The notes: generated by a model from the letters alone, not told the origin. Numbered from the stretch's first letter, positions 8,228 to 16,617 are shown. The stretch: DNA of 64,000 nucleotides from Acidovorax sp. (GCF_021287135.1 NZ_JAJTBB010000064.1:18808-82807), one strand, 5' to 3'. Numbers and translations: made by a program.

Positions 8228-9698
8228 TACCCGCGTTGGCCGCCATTGCGGCAATCACCTGCGCCACGGCGGCAGTGAGCTTCTTGGCGTAGGGCACGTG
8301 CAGGAACTCGTTGGGACCGTGCGCGTTGCTCTGGGGGCCCAGCACGCCGCAGACCATCATCTGCGCGGTGGGGAAGCCTTCGCTGAGCATGTTCATGAGC
8401 GGAATGGTGCCGCCCTGGCCGATGTAGCCGCAGGGCGCGCCGAAGTGGGCCTGCGAGGCGGCGTTGAGCGCCTGCTCGAACCAGGGCGTGTTGCTGGGCG
8501 CATTCCAGCCGGTGGCGCCGCTCGCGCCCTCAAAGGTGACCTTGGCCTGGTAGGGCGCGTTGTCTTCCAGCAGCGTTTTCAGCGCTTGCACGGCCTGGGC
8601 GGCGTCCACCAGGGGCGGCAAGCGCAGGCTGAGCTTGAAGGCGGTGTAGGGGCGCAGCACATTGCCGGCGTCCTGCAGCGCGGGGAAGCCCTCGGCACCC
8701 GTCACGCTGAGCGTGGGTTCCCAGGTGCGCTTGAGCAGCGCCTGCAGCGGGTCGGTGGTGGTGGGCAGCGCAAAGGTGGTCGATCCGCCGCAGTCGTAGT
8801 GCGCCCACGGAAAGCGGCGGTACACCTCCTCGCCCAGGATGGCGGCCGTGGCGCGGGCCTGGGCCAGGCGGTCGGCGGGCACTTCGCAGTGGAAGCTCCG
8901 GGGCAGCAGGTGGCCGGTCTGGCTGTCCTCCAGCCGGTCCAGCACCTGGCGCATGATGCGGAACGACGAGGGCACCAGGCCCGAGGCGTCGCCGGAGTGG
9001 ATGCCCTCGGTGAGGATCTCGACCTTGAGCGTGCCGGTGGCCATGCCGCGCAGGCTGGTGGTGAGCCACAGCTGGTCGTAGTTGCCCGCGCCCGAGTCCA
9101 GGCACACCACCAGGCCCACGTGGCCCATGCGGGGCTTTAAGGCCTCGATGTAGGGCAGCAGGTCGCGCGAGCCGCTTTCCTCGCAGGTCTCGATCAGGCC
9201 CACGATGCGCGGGTGCGCCACGCCCTGGCGCTTCAATTCCTGCACGGCGGCAATGCTGGCGTATACCGCGTAGCCGTCGTCAGCGCCGCCGCGGCCGTAG
9301 AGCTTGCCATCCTCGTACTTGGGCGTCCACGGGCCGAGGTCGTTGCGCCAGCCGCTGAACTCGGGCTGCTTGTCCAGGTGGCCGTACATGAGCACGGTGT
9401 CGGTAGCGCCGGCCTGGGTGGCGTCGATTTCAAAGAAGAGCACCGGCGTGCGGCCTGGGAGGCGCACGATTTCGAGCTTCAGGCCCTCGACCTTCTGCGA
9501 CTCCACCCACGCGGCAGCGTTGCGCACCACGGTGTCCAGCAGGCCCTGTTCCGCCCAGTCGGGCGAGAACATGGGCGACTTGGCCGGGATGGCGATGTAA
9601 TCGGTGAGCTGGCGAACGATGTCGTTGTCCCACGCCTGGCTGACCCGTTCGAGGGCCAGGGCCGGCTGCAGAACTTGCGAGGGGACGCGGGCATTCAT
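8217..9698 (-). CDS. M20 family dipeptidase
   Basis: 493 residues from the ATG at 9698, which has AGGAG eight bases upstream. Zn-site motifs: M-Y-G-H-L-D-K-Q (first His), G-R-G-G-A-D-D-G-Y (bridging Asp), E-T-C-E-E-S-G-S (Glu pair) and A-H-G-P-N-E-F at the C-terminus. The order and length match the carnosinase-like cytosolic dipeptidases of M20A/M20C type. It has no signal peptide, so it acts in the cytoplasm. The last three sense codons and the stop lie in a dispersed repeat, so the C-terminus may have been reset by repeat insertion. It stands alone, with 106 bp to the diguanylate cyclase gene. Confidence 0.92.
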   Translation of the reverse strand: MNARVPSQVLQPALALERVSQAWDNDIVRQLTDYIAIPAKSPMFSPDWAEQGLLDTVVRNAAAWVESQKVEGLKLEIVRLPGRTPVLFFEIDATQAGATDTVLMYGHLDKQPEFSGWRNDLGPWTPKYEDGKLYGRGGADDGYAVYASIAAVQELKRQGVAHPRIVGLIETCEESGSRDLLPYIEALKPRMGHVGLVVCLDSGAGNYDQLWLTTSLRGMATGTLKVEILTEGIHSGDASGLVPSSFRIMRQVLDRLEDSQTGHLLPRSFHCEVPADRLAQARATAAILGEEVYRRFPWAHYDCGGSTTFALPTTTDPLQALLKRTWEPTLSVTGAEGFPALQDAGNVLRPYTAFKLSLRLPPLVDAAQAVQALKTLLEDNAPYQAKVTFEGASGATGWNAPSNTPWFEQALNAASQAHFGAPCGYIGQGGTIPLMNMLSEGFPTAQMMVCGVLGPQSNAHGPNEFLHVPYAKKLTAAVAQVIAAMAANAGTTP

Positions 9699-9804
9699 GG
9701 GAACTCTCCTGGTGCGTGGTGTAATCCCGCATTCCAACACAAACACCTGGGCGGCGCCAAGGCATCCCCGGACTTGCGCGCGGGCATGCGCCGCAGCACC
9801 CGGC

Positions 9805-11058
9805 TCAGCCGCGGGACGGGCTGCCGGGCGGCGTGGACGCCGCGTCACCGTGCGCAGTGGCGGCGCCAGCGGGGCGGCGCAGGCCGGTGGCCACTTCCAC
9901 GCGGTTGCGCCCGTTCTCCTTGGCCTGGTAGAGGGCGCGGTCGGCTGCTGCAATCAGCATGTCCCAGCTGTCGCCCTGCTCCAGCCGGCCGCCAAAGACG
10001 CCAATGCTCACGGTGACCGCGATCTCGGTGGCCGGGCCGCTGCGTCCCCCGGGCAGGTGGCAGCGCGAGTCCGCCACCGCCCGGCACAGCGCCCGCGCCA
10101 GCTGCTCGGCGCCGGCCAGTGATGTGTCGGGCAGCACCACCATGAATTCCTCCCCGCCGTACCGGCCCACCAGGTCCTGGGCGCGCACGCGCTCGCGCAG
10201 CACATTGACCACGCTGCACAGCACCTGGTCGCCGGCGGGGTGGCCGTACACGTCGTTCACGCGCTTGAAATGGTCGATGTCCACCATCATCACGGCCAGG
10301 GGCTCGCGGCTGCGCAGTGCGCGCCCCACGTCGCGGTCCAGCGCCGCGATGAGCGAGCGGCGGTTGGCCACGCCGGTGAGCGGGTCCACGGCTGCCAGCA
10401 CGCGGTTGCTTTCGTCGGCACGGTCGCGCGACATGAACACAAAGCCCACCGAACTGACCAGCACCACCGACAGCGTGGCCAGGAACATCACCGTCTGCAG
10501 GCCGCTGCTTTGCAGCAGGTTCGCCTCCGTGCCGCGCAGCGCCAGGGCCGCCGCCGAGCGGACCAGCAGCACCAGCGCCTCCAGGCCCAGCCCCGTGGCC
10601 AGCAGCCACCAGCCGCGGCCCACGGTAGTGTGCCGGTAGCGCAGCGTGGCCGCCAGCGCCCAGGCGAACTGCAGGCCCAGCACGATGCCGACACAGGCCA
10701 CGCGCGCCGCGTAGCTGCCGGCAAACGCCAGGGCGCTGGCCGCCGCCAGCACGGGCGGAATCACCAGCACGGCCCAGGGAGCCGTCCGGCCCTGAAAGCG
10801 GTAGATCGCCACCGTCAGCCCGCTCACCACCGCAGACAGGACCCCGTTGCCCAGCACGATGGAAAGTCCGTCCGGTATCTGGTCCCGCAGCACCAGCAGC
10901 ACGTGGCCCACCGCGTTGGCCAGCAGCGCTGCCGCCCAGTGGCACAACCCCTCGCGCCGCCGCCCCCAGCCCACCAGCGCGACAGAAGCGGCCATCATGA
11001 GCGAGCACACGATGATCGCGGCCAGCATGGTCGGAACGTGGGCGGCAAGGAGCGGCAT
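9805..11058 (-). CDS. Membrane diguanylate cyclase (GGDEF)
   Basis: 417 residues from the ATG at 11058. Residues 1-210 contain about six membrane segments and no recognised sensor domain. The C-terminal GGDEF domain starts at D-P-L-T-G-V-A-N-R-R (225-234). The active-site signature G-G-E-E-F is intact at 301-305. The RxxD inhibitory site R-A-Q-D is at 292-295, exactly five residues before it, so product inhibition by c-di-GMP is expected. Predicted to make c-di-GMP from GTP in response to a membrane signal. The C-terminal tail of about 30 residues is Pro/Ala/Gly-rich. Confidence 0.93.
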   Translation of the reverse strand: MPLLAAHVPTMLAAIIVCSLMMAASVALVGWGRRREGLCHWAAALLANAVGHVLLVLRDQIPDGLSIVLGNGVLSAVVSGLTVAIYRFQGRTAPWAVLVIPPVLAAASALAFAGSYAARVACVGIVLGLQFAWALAATLRYRHTTVGRGWWLLATGLGLEALVLLVRSAAALALRGTEANLLQSSGLQTVMFLATLSVVLVSSVGFVFMSRDRADESNRVLAAVDPLTGVANRRSLIAALDRDVGRALRSREPLAVMMVDIDHFKRVNDVYGHPAGDQVLCSVVNVLRERVRAQDLVGRYGGEEFMVVLPDTSLAGAEQLARALCRAVADSRCHLPGGRSGPATEIAVTVSIGVFGGRLEQGDSWDMLIAAADRALYQAKENGRNRVEVATGLRRPAGAATAHGDAASTPPGSPSRG

Positions 11059-11160
11059 CGGGTACGGAAGAAGCTGGCGGTGGGGCAACGGCCAGCATAA
11101 ACGAAGCCCGGCGCAAAAAACCGGAGCTTGTGGCGGGCAGCACGCGCGAGCAGGTAGGTG

Positions 11161-11222
11161 CGAAAACCGGGCTTGGCGCAAGCGCAGCAAGCGCTGAATG
11201 CTATAAAAACAGGAGCATTCCA
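11161..11222. repeat. Repeat family A copy (3' of glycerophosphodiesterase gene)
   Basis: Contains GCGCAAGCGCAGCAAGCGC followed by an inverted repeat GAATGCT / AGCATTC (about 11196-11220) around ATAAAAACAGG. It sits between the divergently transcribed upstream side of the cyclase gene and the 3' end of the glycerophosphodiesterase gene. It may act as that gene's terminator. Confidence 0.55.
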
Positions 11223-11273
11223 GGCCAGGGTAATGCCCCCGTGCGCTGCCGGACCAGGCCGGCCAGCGCCCCC

Positions 11274-12422
11274 TTACCGGCCTGCCTGGAATGCTTGCAC
11301 GGCAGCGCGGCCCACGGCCGGGTCGTCGGTGAAGAAGCCGTCCACGCCGGCGCGCAGGTACGCGGTGATTTCGGCCGCGCTGTCGCCCCGCAGCGTGGCG
11401 TCGGTGGCGGGCGCCTTCTTCAGGCCCGCGGGCAGGAACGCGTTCTCGGGCCGCAGCGTCCAGATGTGCACCGCCAGCCCAGCGGCCCGCGCACGTTCCA
11501 CCAGGCCCGTGGGTGCGCCGGGCAGACCTTCCTTCACGGGCACCACCAGGGTCTTGTAGGGGCCGATGGCATTGGCATAGGCCGCCACCTCCCGCAGGCC
11601 TTCGGCCGTGATCAGGTCGGCATAGCTGCGCGTATTGGCCGCGCCCTGGGCCACGAAGTCGTAGGGACGGCCCGAGGGCGCCACCAGCTGCACCAGCCGC
11701 ACGCTGCTGCGCTGGCGGATGGCCTGCAGGTTGCCCACTTCGAAGGACTGCACGAATACCGGCGCACTCTGGTGGTTCCAGCCGTTTCTCTCCAGCGCGG
11801 CCAGGAGCGGCGCCTCCAGCGGCAGGCCGATGGATTGGAAGTAGGTGGGGTGCTTGGTTTCCGGATAGATGCCGATGGTCCGGCCCGTCTTCGCGCTCTG
11901 GGCCTTGGCCAGGTCGATCACCTCCTGCAGCGTGGGGATCTCGAACTGGCCGTTGTAGGCCGTGTTGGCCGGGCGCTGCGCGGGGATGCGCTCGCGGGCG
12001 CGCAGGGTTTTCAGCTCGGCCAGCGTGAAGTCCTCGGTGAACCAGCCGGTGATCGGCTGGCCGTCAATGGTCTTGGTGGCCTTGCGCGCGGCGAACTCGG
12101 GGCGGTCGGCCACGTCGGTGGTGGCCTCCTTCACCGAGCCATCGGCGTTCAGGATGGCCATGGCGTTCTCGTGCCGCACCACCAGCACCCCGTCTTTCGT
12201 GATCACCAGGTCGGGCTCGATGATGTCGGCGCCATCGTCAATCGCCTTCTGGTAGGCGGCCAGCGTGTGCTCGGGCCGCAGGGCCGAGGCGCCCCGGTGG
12301 GCTATGACGGTGGGGGTGGGCGGCCAGGCCGGCTGGGCAGGCTGGGCAGGCTGGGCGGTGGCGCCCAGGGCTGCGGCCATCAGGGCCGCGGCAAAAAAGG
12401 GGTGCAGGGAGGCGAAGCGCAT
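11274..12422 (-). CDS. glpQ: Exported glycerophosphodiester phosphodiesterase (GlpQ type)
   Basis: 382 residues from the ATG at 12422. Residues 1-23 are a signal peptide ending near A-T-A-Q. A short A-Q-P repeat follows, matching three tandem CAGGCTGGG units at 12329-12352. The catalytic core starts with V-I-A-H-R-G-A-S-A-L-R-P-E-H-T and includes I-E-P-D-L-V-I-T-K-D-G, matching GDPD-family active-site His and metal-binding Glu/Asp. It hydrolyses glycerophosphodiesters to glycerol-3-phosphate and an alcohol in the periplasm. No glpT transporter is adjacent. It is downstream of metXW on the same strand with a 70-bp gap. Confidence 0.93.
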   Translation of the reverse strand: MRFASLHPFFAAALMAAALGATAQPAQPAQPAWPPTPTVIAHRGASALRPEHTLAAYQKAIDDGADIIEPDLVITKDGVLVVRHENAMAILNADGSVKEATTDVADRPEFAARKATKTIDGQPITGWFTEDFTLAELKTLRARERIPAQRPANTAYNGQFEIPTLQEVIDLAKAQSAKTGRTIGIYPETKHPTYFQSIGLPLEAPLLAALERNGWNHQSAPVFVQSFEVGNLQAIRQRSSVRLVQLVAPSGRPYDFVAQGAANTRSYADLITAEGLREVAAYANAIGPYKTLVVPVKEGLPGAPTGLVERARAAGLAVHIWTLRPENAFLPAGLKKAPATDATLRGDSAAEITAYLRAGVDGFFTDDPAVGRAAVQAFQAGR

Positions 12423-12492
12423 GGCGGATTTCCCGGGCGGTAGAAACGGCCCGCCACCATAACGTTTCTGCGTGACGGGCACATGGCGCCCG

Positions 12493-13077
12493 CTACGCGC
12501 GCTCGAAGTGGAACACCGCGGTGCCCGCGAGGGCGTTGGGCAGCCACCGCACCTCGCGCCCGTCCTGCAGACCAAAAGAGTCCAGGATGCGCAGGTGGTT
12601 CTTGGTGGCCAGCACCTCGAAGTCCTTGTAGGTGCCCACGCGGATGTTGGGCGTGTCATACCACTGGTAGGGCAGCCGCCGCGTCACGGGCATGCGCCCG
12701 CGCAGCACGGACAGGCGGTTGGGCCAGTGCGCAAAGTTGGGGAAGGCCACCACGCCCGTGCGGCCCACGCGTGCGGTCTCGCGCAGCATGACCTCGGCAT
12801 TGCGCAAGTGCTGCAGCGTGTCGATCTGCAGCACCACGTCGAAGCTGTTGTCTTCGAACAGGGCCAGCCCCTCGTCCAGGTTGAGCTGAATCACGTCCAC
12901 CCCGCGCTGCACGCAGGCCAGCACGTTGGCATCGGCAATCTCCACGCCGTAGCCGCTGCAGCCGCGCTCGCGCTGCAGGTAGTCCAGCATGGCGCCGTCG
13001 CCACAGCCCAGGTCCAGCACGCGCGAGCCGGGGGGCACCAGGCGGGCCAGCGCTTGCATTGCGGCGCGTTCGGTCAT
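12493..13077 (-). CDS. metW: Methionine biosynthesis protein MetW
   Basis: 194 residues. An SAM-methyltransferase-like fold is shown by [12 protein letters not shown] (20-31). [22 protein letters not shown] and the final F-H-F-E-R-A-type end are diagnostic of MetW. It overlaps the metX stop by 4 bp (ATGA), the usual translationally coupled metX-metW pair. MetW is needed with MetX for homoserine acylation in methionine synthesis; its exact role is less clear than that of MetX. Confidence 0.95.
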   Translation of the reverse strand: MTERAAMQALARLVPPGSRVLDLGCGDGAMLDYLQRERGCSGYGVEIADANVLACVQRGVDVIQLNLDEGLALFEDNSFDVVLQIDTLQHLRNAEVMLRETARVGRTGVVAFPNFAHWPNRLSVLRGRMPVTRRLPYQWYDTPNIRVGTYKDFEVLATKNHLRILDSFGLQDGREVRWLPNALAGTAVFHFERA

Positions 13078-14204
13078 GGTTGCACCTCCTGGGCAATGCT
13101 ATTGAAATAGGAGCGCATCACGTTCATGTAGCGTGCGTCGTCGAGCAAGAAGGCATCGTGGCCGTGGGGGGCGTCGATTTCGGCGTAGCTCACGCGGCGG
13201 CGGTTGTCGAGCAGGGCCTTGACGATCTCGCGGCTGCGCTGGGGCGAAAAGCGCCAGTCGGTGGTGAAGCTCACCAGCAGGAACTTGGCCTGCGCCCGCG
13301 CCAGCGCCCGCGTGAGGTTGCCACCGTGGGCGCGGGCGGGGTCAAAGTAGTCCAGCGCGCGGGTGATGAGCAAATAGGTGTTGGCGTCGAAGTAGTCGCT
13401 GAACTTGTCGCCCTGGTAGCGCAGGTAGCTTTCTATTTGAAACTCGATGTCCTGCGTGCTGTATTTCAGCTCCAGGCCTTCTCTCAGTTGACGCCCGAAC
13501 TTCTCGTTCATCACGTCGTCACTCAGGTACGTGATGTGGCCGATCATGCGGGCAATGCGCAGGCCGCGCTTGGGCACCACGCCGTGGCGGTAGAAGTGGC
13601 CGCCGTGGAAATCCGGGTCGGTCACGATGGCGCGGCGGGCCACCTCGTTGAAGGCGATGTTCTCGGCCGTGAGGTTGGGCGCGCTGGCCACCACCACCGC
13701 GTGGCGCATGCGCTCGGGGTATTGCAGCGTCCAGCTGAGCGCCTGCATGCCTCCCAGGCTGCCGCCCAGCACGGCGGCCAGCTGCGTGATGCCCAGGCGG
13801 TCGAGCAGGCGCGCCTGGGCGTTGACCCAGTCCTCTACCGTGACCACCGGAAAGTCCGCGCCGTAAACCTCGCCCGTGTCGGGGTGCGTGTGCATGGGGC
13901 CGGTGGAGCCGAAGCACGAGCCCAGGTTGTTCACGCCGATCACGAAGAAGCGGTCGGTGTCCACCGACTTGCCGGGGCCGATCATGTTGTCCCACCAGCC
14001 CTCGCTTTTTTCTTGCCCGGCGTACACGCCCGCCACGTGGTGCGAGGCATTAAGGGCGTGGCACACGAGCACGGCGTTGGAGCGGTCGGCATTGAGCGTG
14101 CCGTAGGTCTCGTAGGCCAGGTGGTAGTCGCGGATGGACGCGCCGCTTTGCAGCGGCAGCGCCTCCGGGAAGTGCATGGTCTGGGGCGTGGCAAAAAACG
14201 ACAT
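13074..14204 (-). CDS. metX: Homoserine O-acyltransferase MetX
   Basis: 376 residues of the alpha/beta-hydrolase-type acyltransferases. The substrate-site motif [11 protein letters not shown] and nucleophile elbow [10 protein letters not shown] are intact; D-A-P-H-G-H-D-A-F supplies the triad His. It transfers an acetyl or succinyl group to homoserine, the first committed step of methionine synthesis. Many proteobacterial MetX proteins use succinyl-CoA, and the sequence alone does not settle this. The ATG at 14204 directly follows seven U residues of a terminator-like hairpin and has no Shine-Dalgarno sequence. Met10 is a possible alternative start. Confidence 0.95.
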   Translation of the reverse strand: MSFFATPQTMHFPEALPLQSGASIRDYHLAYETYGTLNADRSNAVLVCHALNASHHVAGVYAGQEKSEGWWDNMIGPGKSVDTDRFFVIGVNNLGSCFGSTGPMHTHPDTGEVYGADFPVVTVEDWVNAQARLLDRLGITQLAAVLGGSLGGMQALSWTLQYPERMRHAVVVASAPNLTAENIAFNEVARRAIVTDPDFHGGHFYRHGVVPKRGLRIARMIGHITYLSDDVMNEKFGRQLREGLELKYSTQDIEFQIESYLRYQGDKFSDYFDANTYLLITRALDYFDPARAHGGNLTRALARAQAKFLLVSFTTDWRFSPQRSREIVKALLDNRRRVSYAEIDAPHGHDAFLLDDARYMNVMRSYFNSIAQEVQP

Positions 14205-14295
14205 AAAAAAACCCGGCGTCGCTAAAAACGAGGCCGGGCACGGATGTCGGACGGGTCTTTAGCAGAATTTATAAAGCGCCCGCAAGCTGTGGCAA
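14205..14295 (-). promoter_or_regulatory. metX promoter and attenuator-like leader
   Basis: On the minus strand TTGCCA (14295-14290), a 16-bp spacer and TATAAA (14273-14268) make a plausible sigma70 promoter. The short leader then forms a hairpin CCCGGC..TCG / CGA..GCCGGG (14238-14212) with a TTTTTAG loop. Seven T residues (14211-14205) follow and then the metX ATG directly. By form it is an intrinsic terminator. It could end transcripts from the upstream Mn exporter gene, attenuate metX, or both. Confidence 0.6.
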
Positions 14296-14339
14296 ATCGG
14301 CGCGTTGGCGGAATATACCAAACAAGCGCCACCACCGGG

Positions 14340-14912
14340 TCACCCGTTGCCGCCGGGCGCGAACAGCGCCAGCAAACCCAGCACCAGGAAGATCGCCGCC
14401 GAGACCAGATGCACGGCGCGGATCGGCACGCGGCGCGTGATGCGCTCGCCGAGCCAGACGACGGGCGCGTTGGCGATCATCATCCCCAGCGTGGTGCCGG
14501 CCACCACCCACAGGTATGCGTTGTACTGCGCCGCCAGCATGACGGTGGCGATCTGCGTCTTGTCGCCCATCTCGGCCAGGAAGAAAGCCACCACCGTGGT
14601 GCCAAACACCCCCCAGCGCGGCGAGCCGTCGGCCTCGCCCTCATCGAGCTTGTCGGGGATCAGCATCCAGATGGCCATGGCGATGAACGAGGCGCCCAGA
14701 ATCCAGCGCAGCACCTGCGGCCCGAGGAACGTGGTCACCCACGAGCCGACGGCGCCGGCCAGGCCGTGGTTGACCAGGGTGGCCACGAGGATGCCCAGCA
14801 CGATGGGCCAGGGTTTGCGAAAGCGTGCTGCGAGCACCAGCGCGAGCAACTGCGTCTTGTCGCCCATCTCAGCGAGCGCGACGATGGCGGTGGAGACGAA
14901 AAATGGTTCCAT
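14340..14912 (-). CDS. mneA: TMEM165/GDT1 family Mn2+ exporter (MneA-like)
   Basis: 190 residues with about six membrane segments in two homologous halves. Each half carries the family signature E-M-G-D-K-T-Q: residues 15-21 and again near 113-119. Relatives are Mn2+ or Ca2+/H+ exchangers, and the Vibrio MneA protein exports manganese. A yybP-ykoY Mn2+ riboswitch directly precedes the gene, which strongly supports a manganese export role here. The start at 14912 is chosen over an in-frame extension of 110 codons that would run through the riboswitch. Confidence 0.93.
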   Translation of the reverse strand: MEPFFVSTAIVALAEMGDKTQLLALVLAARFRKPWPIVLGILVATLVNHGLAGAVGSWVTTFLGPQVLRWILGASFIAMAIWMLIPDKLDEGEADGSPRWGVFGTTVVAFFLAEMGDKTQIATVMLAAQYNAYLWVVAGTTLGMMIANAPVVWLGERITRRVPIRAVHLVSAAIFLVLGLLALFAPGGNG

Positions 14913-14948
14913 GTGGGGGTCCTGTCCGGCCGGATGTGGTTCGAAACG

Positions 14949-15103
14949 CATTGACTGCACCCCGACTCCGGCCTTGGATCGGCATGCAGTCAATGGTCTC
15001 GCCCAGCTTGAAAAAGCCGCATGCACCATAGGCCCACCGGGCCCAAGTTTGTTGACGCATGCCCCCGGTGCGTTGCACACCGGGCGGGCTACTCCCCAAA
15101 GAC
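14949..15103 (-). promoter_or_regulatory. yybP-ykoY manganese riboswitch
   Basis: The minus strand shows the conserved blocks of this class in order: TTTGGGGAGTAGCC (from 15100), GCATGCGTCAACA in the middle, and GGCGAGACCATTGA at the 3' side (around 15003-14990), as in the E. coli mntP/alx leaders. A perfect 11-bp inverted repeat TGCAGTCAATG / CATTGACTGCA (14985-14995 with 14949-14959) overlaps the 3' aptamer strand and lies 37 bp before the start codon. This is a likely expression platform. Mn2+ binding should turn the downstream exporter gene on. Confidence 0.9.
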
Positions 15104-15109
15104 GGCGCG

Positions 15110-15115
15110 ATTCTA
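15110..15115 (-). promoter_or_regulatory. -10 element of the mneA riboswitch transcript
   Basis: TAGAAT on the minus strand lies about 10 bp before the first conserved aptamer block, so transcription would start just ahead of the aptamer. No good -35 hexamer is visible at 17 bp spacing. Confidence 0.45.
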
Positions 15116-15199
15116 CCCTGATGGGATGCGGGTATTCCCGTAAAAACCCTGCAGCGCAGCCCTGGCGGCGCAACAGGCACTCAAATAAAACACCACGGC

Positions 15200-15352
15200 C
15201 TGCATAAAGTGATTGATAATGGGTTTGCCCTTTTGCTTGCAAGGGGGCGTCAGTTCAGCGGTGAATGGTCAGTTTCGCGTCTTTGAAGTCGTCACAGGTT
15301 TGTTGATTGCGTCGGGCTCCATCGCGTTTTCATGTTTTTTCAGGAGTCCTTC
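15200..15352 (+). promoter_or_regulatory. Leader/promoter of first RRM gene, duplicated upstream of the second
   Basis: Contains GATAAT (candidate -10) and ATAATGGGTTTGC at 15216-15228, GCGGTGAATGGTCAGTTTCGCG at 15258-15279, then CTCCATCGCGTTTTCATG and CAGGAGTC before the ATG. The same blocks occur in the same order ahead of the second RRM gene (15859-15871, 15897-15918, then CTCCATCGC and GAGGAGTC). The conserved spacing suggests shared promoter and 5'-UTR control. Confidence 0.6.
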
Positions 15353-15721
15353 ATGGGCAACAAACTCTACGTGGGCAACCTGCCCTATTCCTTCCGCGAC
15401 CAAGATCTGGAGCAAACCTTCAGCCAGTTCGGCTCCGTGGGCAGCGCCAAGGTCATGATGGAGCGCGACACCGGCCGTTCCAAGGGTTTCGGCTTTGTCG
15501 AAATGGGCAGCGATGCTGAAGCCCAAGCCGCCATCCAAGGCGTGCATGGCCAAAACTTTGGCGGCCGTGACCTCGTGGTCAACGAAGCCCGTCCCATGGA
15601 ACCCCGTCCCCCCCGCAGCGGTGGCTTCGGCGGCGGCAACGGTGGTGGCTACGGCGGTGGCCGCAGCGGTGGCGGCGGCTTTGGTGGCGGCGGCTACGGC
15701 GGCGGCCGCAGCAGCTACTAA
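15353..15721 (+). CDS. Glycine-rich RNA-binding protein, RRM domain (copy 1)
   Basis: 122 residues with one RRM (about 1-80). RNP2 is K-L-Y-V-G-N-L-P-Y-S near the N-terminus and RNP1 is K-G-F-G-F-V-E-M near 45-52. After the linker R-P-M-E-P-R-P-P-R-S comes a Gly-rich tail with G-G-Y-G-G-G-R repeats ending in R-S-S-Y. The layout resembles bacterial and plant glycine-rich RNA chaperones, often cold-induced; the target RNA is unknown. The ATG at 15353 follows AGGAG. A terminator at 15766-15790 closes the unit. It is closely paralogous to the next gene. Confidence 0.93.
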   Translation: MGNKLYVGNLPYSFRDQDLEQTFSQFGSVGSAKVMMERDTGRSKGFGFVEMGSDAEAQAAIQGVHGQNFGGRDLVVNEARPMEPRPPRSGGFGGGNGGGYGGGRSGGGGFGGGGYGGGRSSY

Positions 15722-15765
15722 AAAATGCGCCCGGAGCATGCCTTGCGGCATGCCATGGCCATGAC

Positions 15766-15790
15766 AAAGGAGCCCACGGGCTCCTTTTTT
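15766..15790 (+). terminator. Intrinsic terminator after RRM gene 1
   Basis: AGGAGCCC AC GGGCTCCT stem followed by TTTTTT. A second small hairpin, GCATGCC TTGC GGCATGC, precedes it at about 15736-15753. Confidence 0.9.
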
Positions 15791-15844
15791 CATGCCCGCG
15801 CGGGCGTGCGTGCCACAGTCGGTTTTTGCCCCTTGCTTTTTCTT

Positions 15845-15997
15845 CAAAAGTGTGGCGCATAATGGGTTTGCGGGCACATCCCGCATTCCAAAGTTTGCGG
15901 TGATCCGTCAGTTTCGCGCTGAGAGCGTCATTGAGATTAGCTGGCTGCGTTTTCGGGACTCCATCGCTTTATCCATGTGTTTTTGAGGAGTCCCTCG
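15845..15997 (+). promoter_or_regulatory. Leader/promoter of second RRM gene
   Basis: Has CATAAT (candidate -10), ATAATGGGTTTGC (15859-15871) and GCGGTGATCCGTCAGTTTCGCG (15897-15918), then CTCCATCGC and GAGGAGTC next to the ATG. These match the first RRM leader block by block, while the sequence between the blocks differs. Confidence 0.6.
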
Positions 15998-16507
15998 ATG
16001 GGCAACAAACTGTACGTCGGCAACCTGCCGTACTCGGTGCGCGACAACGACCTGGAGCAGGCCTTCGGCCAGTTCGGTGCGGTCACCAGCGCCAAGGTCA
16101 TGATGGAGCGCGACACAGGTCGGTCCAAAGGCTTTGGTTTTGTGGAAATGGCCAGCGATGCCGAAGCCCAGGCTGCCATCAACGGAATGAACGGCCAGCC
16201 CCTGGGCGGCCGCAGCATCGTGGTGAACGAAGCGCGTCCCATGGAACCCCGTCCTCCCCGCAGTGGTGGCTTTGGCGGTGGCGGTGGTGGCTTCGGCGGC
16301 GGTGGCCGCAGCGGTGGCGGCTATGGCGGTGGCCGTGAAGGCGGCGGTGGCGGCGGCTACGGTGGCGGCCGTGAAGGCGGCGGCGGTGGCTACGGCGGCC
16401 GCAGCGAAGGCGGCTTTCGCAGCCCCTACGGCTCCGGTTCCCGCAATGGCGGCGGCGGCGGCCGCAGCGGTGGTGGCGGTTACGGTGGCGGCAACGGCGG
16501 CTACTGA
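15998..16507 (+). CDS. Glycine-rich RNA-binding protein, RRM domain (copy 2)
   Basis: 169 residues. The RRM (about 1-80) is nearly the same as in copy 1, with identical K-L-Y-V-G-N-L-P-Y-S and K-G-F-G-F-V-E-M motifs. The Gly-rich tail is longer, about 85 residues, with repeated G-G-Y-G-G-G-R-E-G units and an insertion F-R-S-P-Y-G-S-G-S-R-N. It has its own terminator. Tandem duplication with separate but related promoters suggests dosage or condition-specific expression. The repetitive tail is prone to length change by slippage. Confidence 0.93.
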   Translation: MGNKLYVGNLPYSVRDNDLEQAFGQFGAVTSAKVMMERDTGRSKGFGFVEMASDAEAQAAINGMNGQPLGGRSIVVNEARPMEPRPPRSGGFGGGGGGFGGGGRSGGGYGGGREGGGGGGYGGGREGGGGGYGGRSEGGFRSPYGSGSRNGGGGGRSGGGGYGGGNGGY

Positions 16508-16540
16508 TGCCGGACCCCGCTGGCGCTCTGCCTGCAAGGA

Positions 16541-16566
16541 AAGCCCCCTCGGGGGCTTTTTTCATG
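16541..16566 (+). terminator. Intrinsic terminator after RRM gene 2
   Basis: AAGCCCCC TC GGGGGCTT stem followed by a T-run at about 16557-16562. Confidence 0.9.
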
Positions 16567-16617
16567 GGCGCACGGCGGGCGTGCCTCGGGGGCGGGCGCG
16601 CCCAGCGCGCTCCGTGT

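Noticed and set aside
12329-12352. Three tandem CAGGCTGGG units as a regulatory repeat
   Set aside because: They encode a short A-Q-P linker right after the signal peptide of the glycerophosphodiesterase; simple slippage in coding DNA explains them.
14205-14340. SAM-type riboswitch before metX
   Set aside because: The leader after the predicted promoter is only about 50 nt and I could not match it to SAM-I, SAM-II or SAH consensus elements. Only a terminator-like hairpin is supported.
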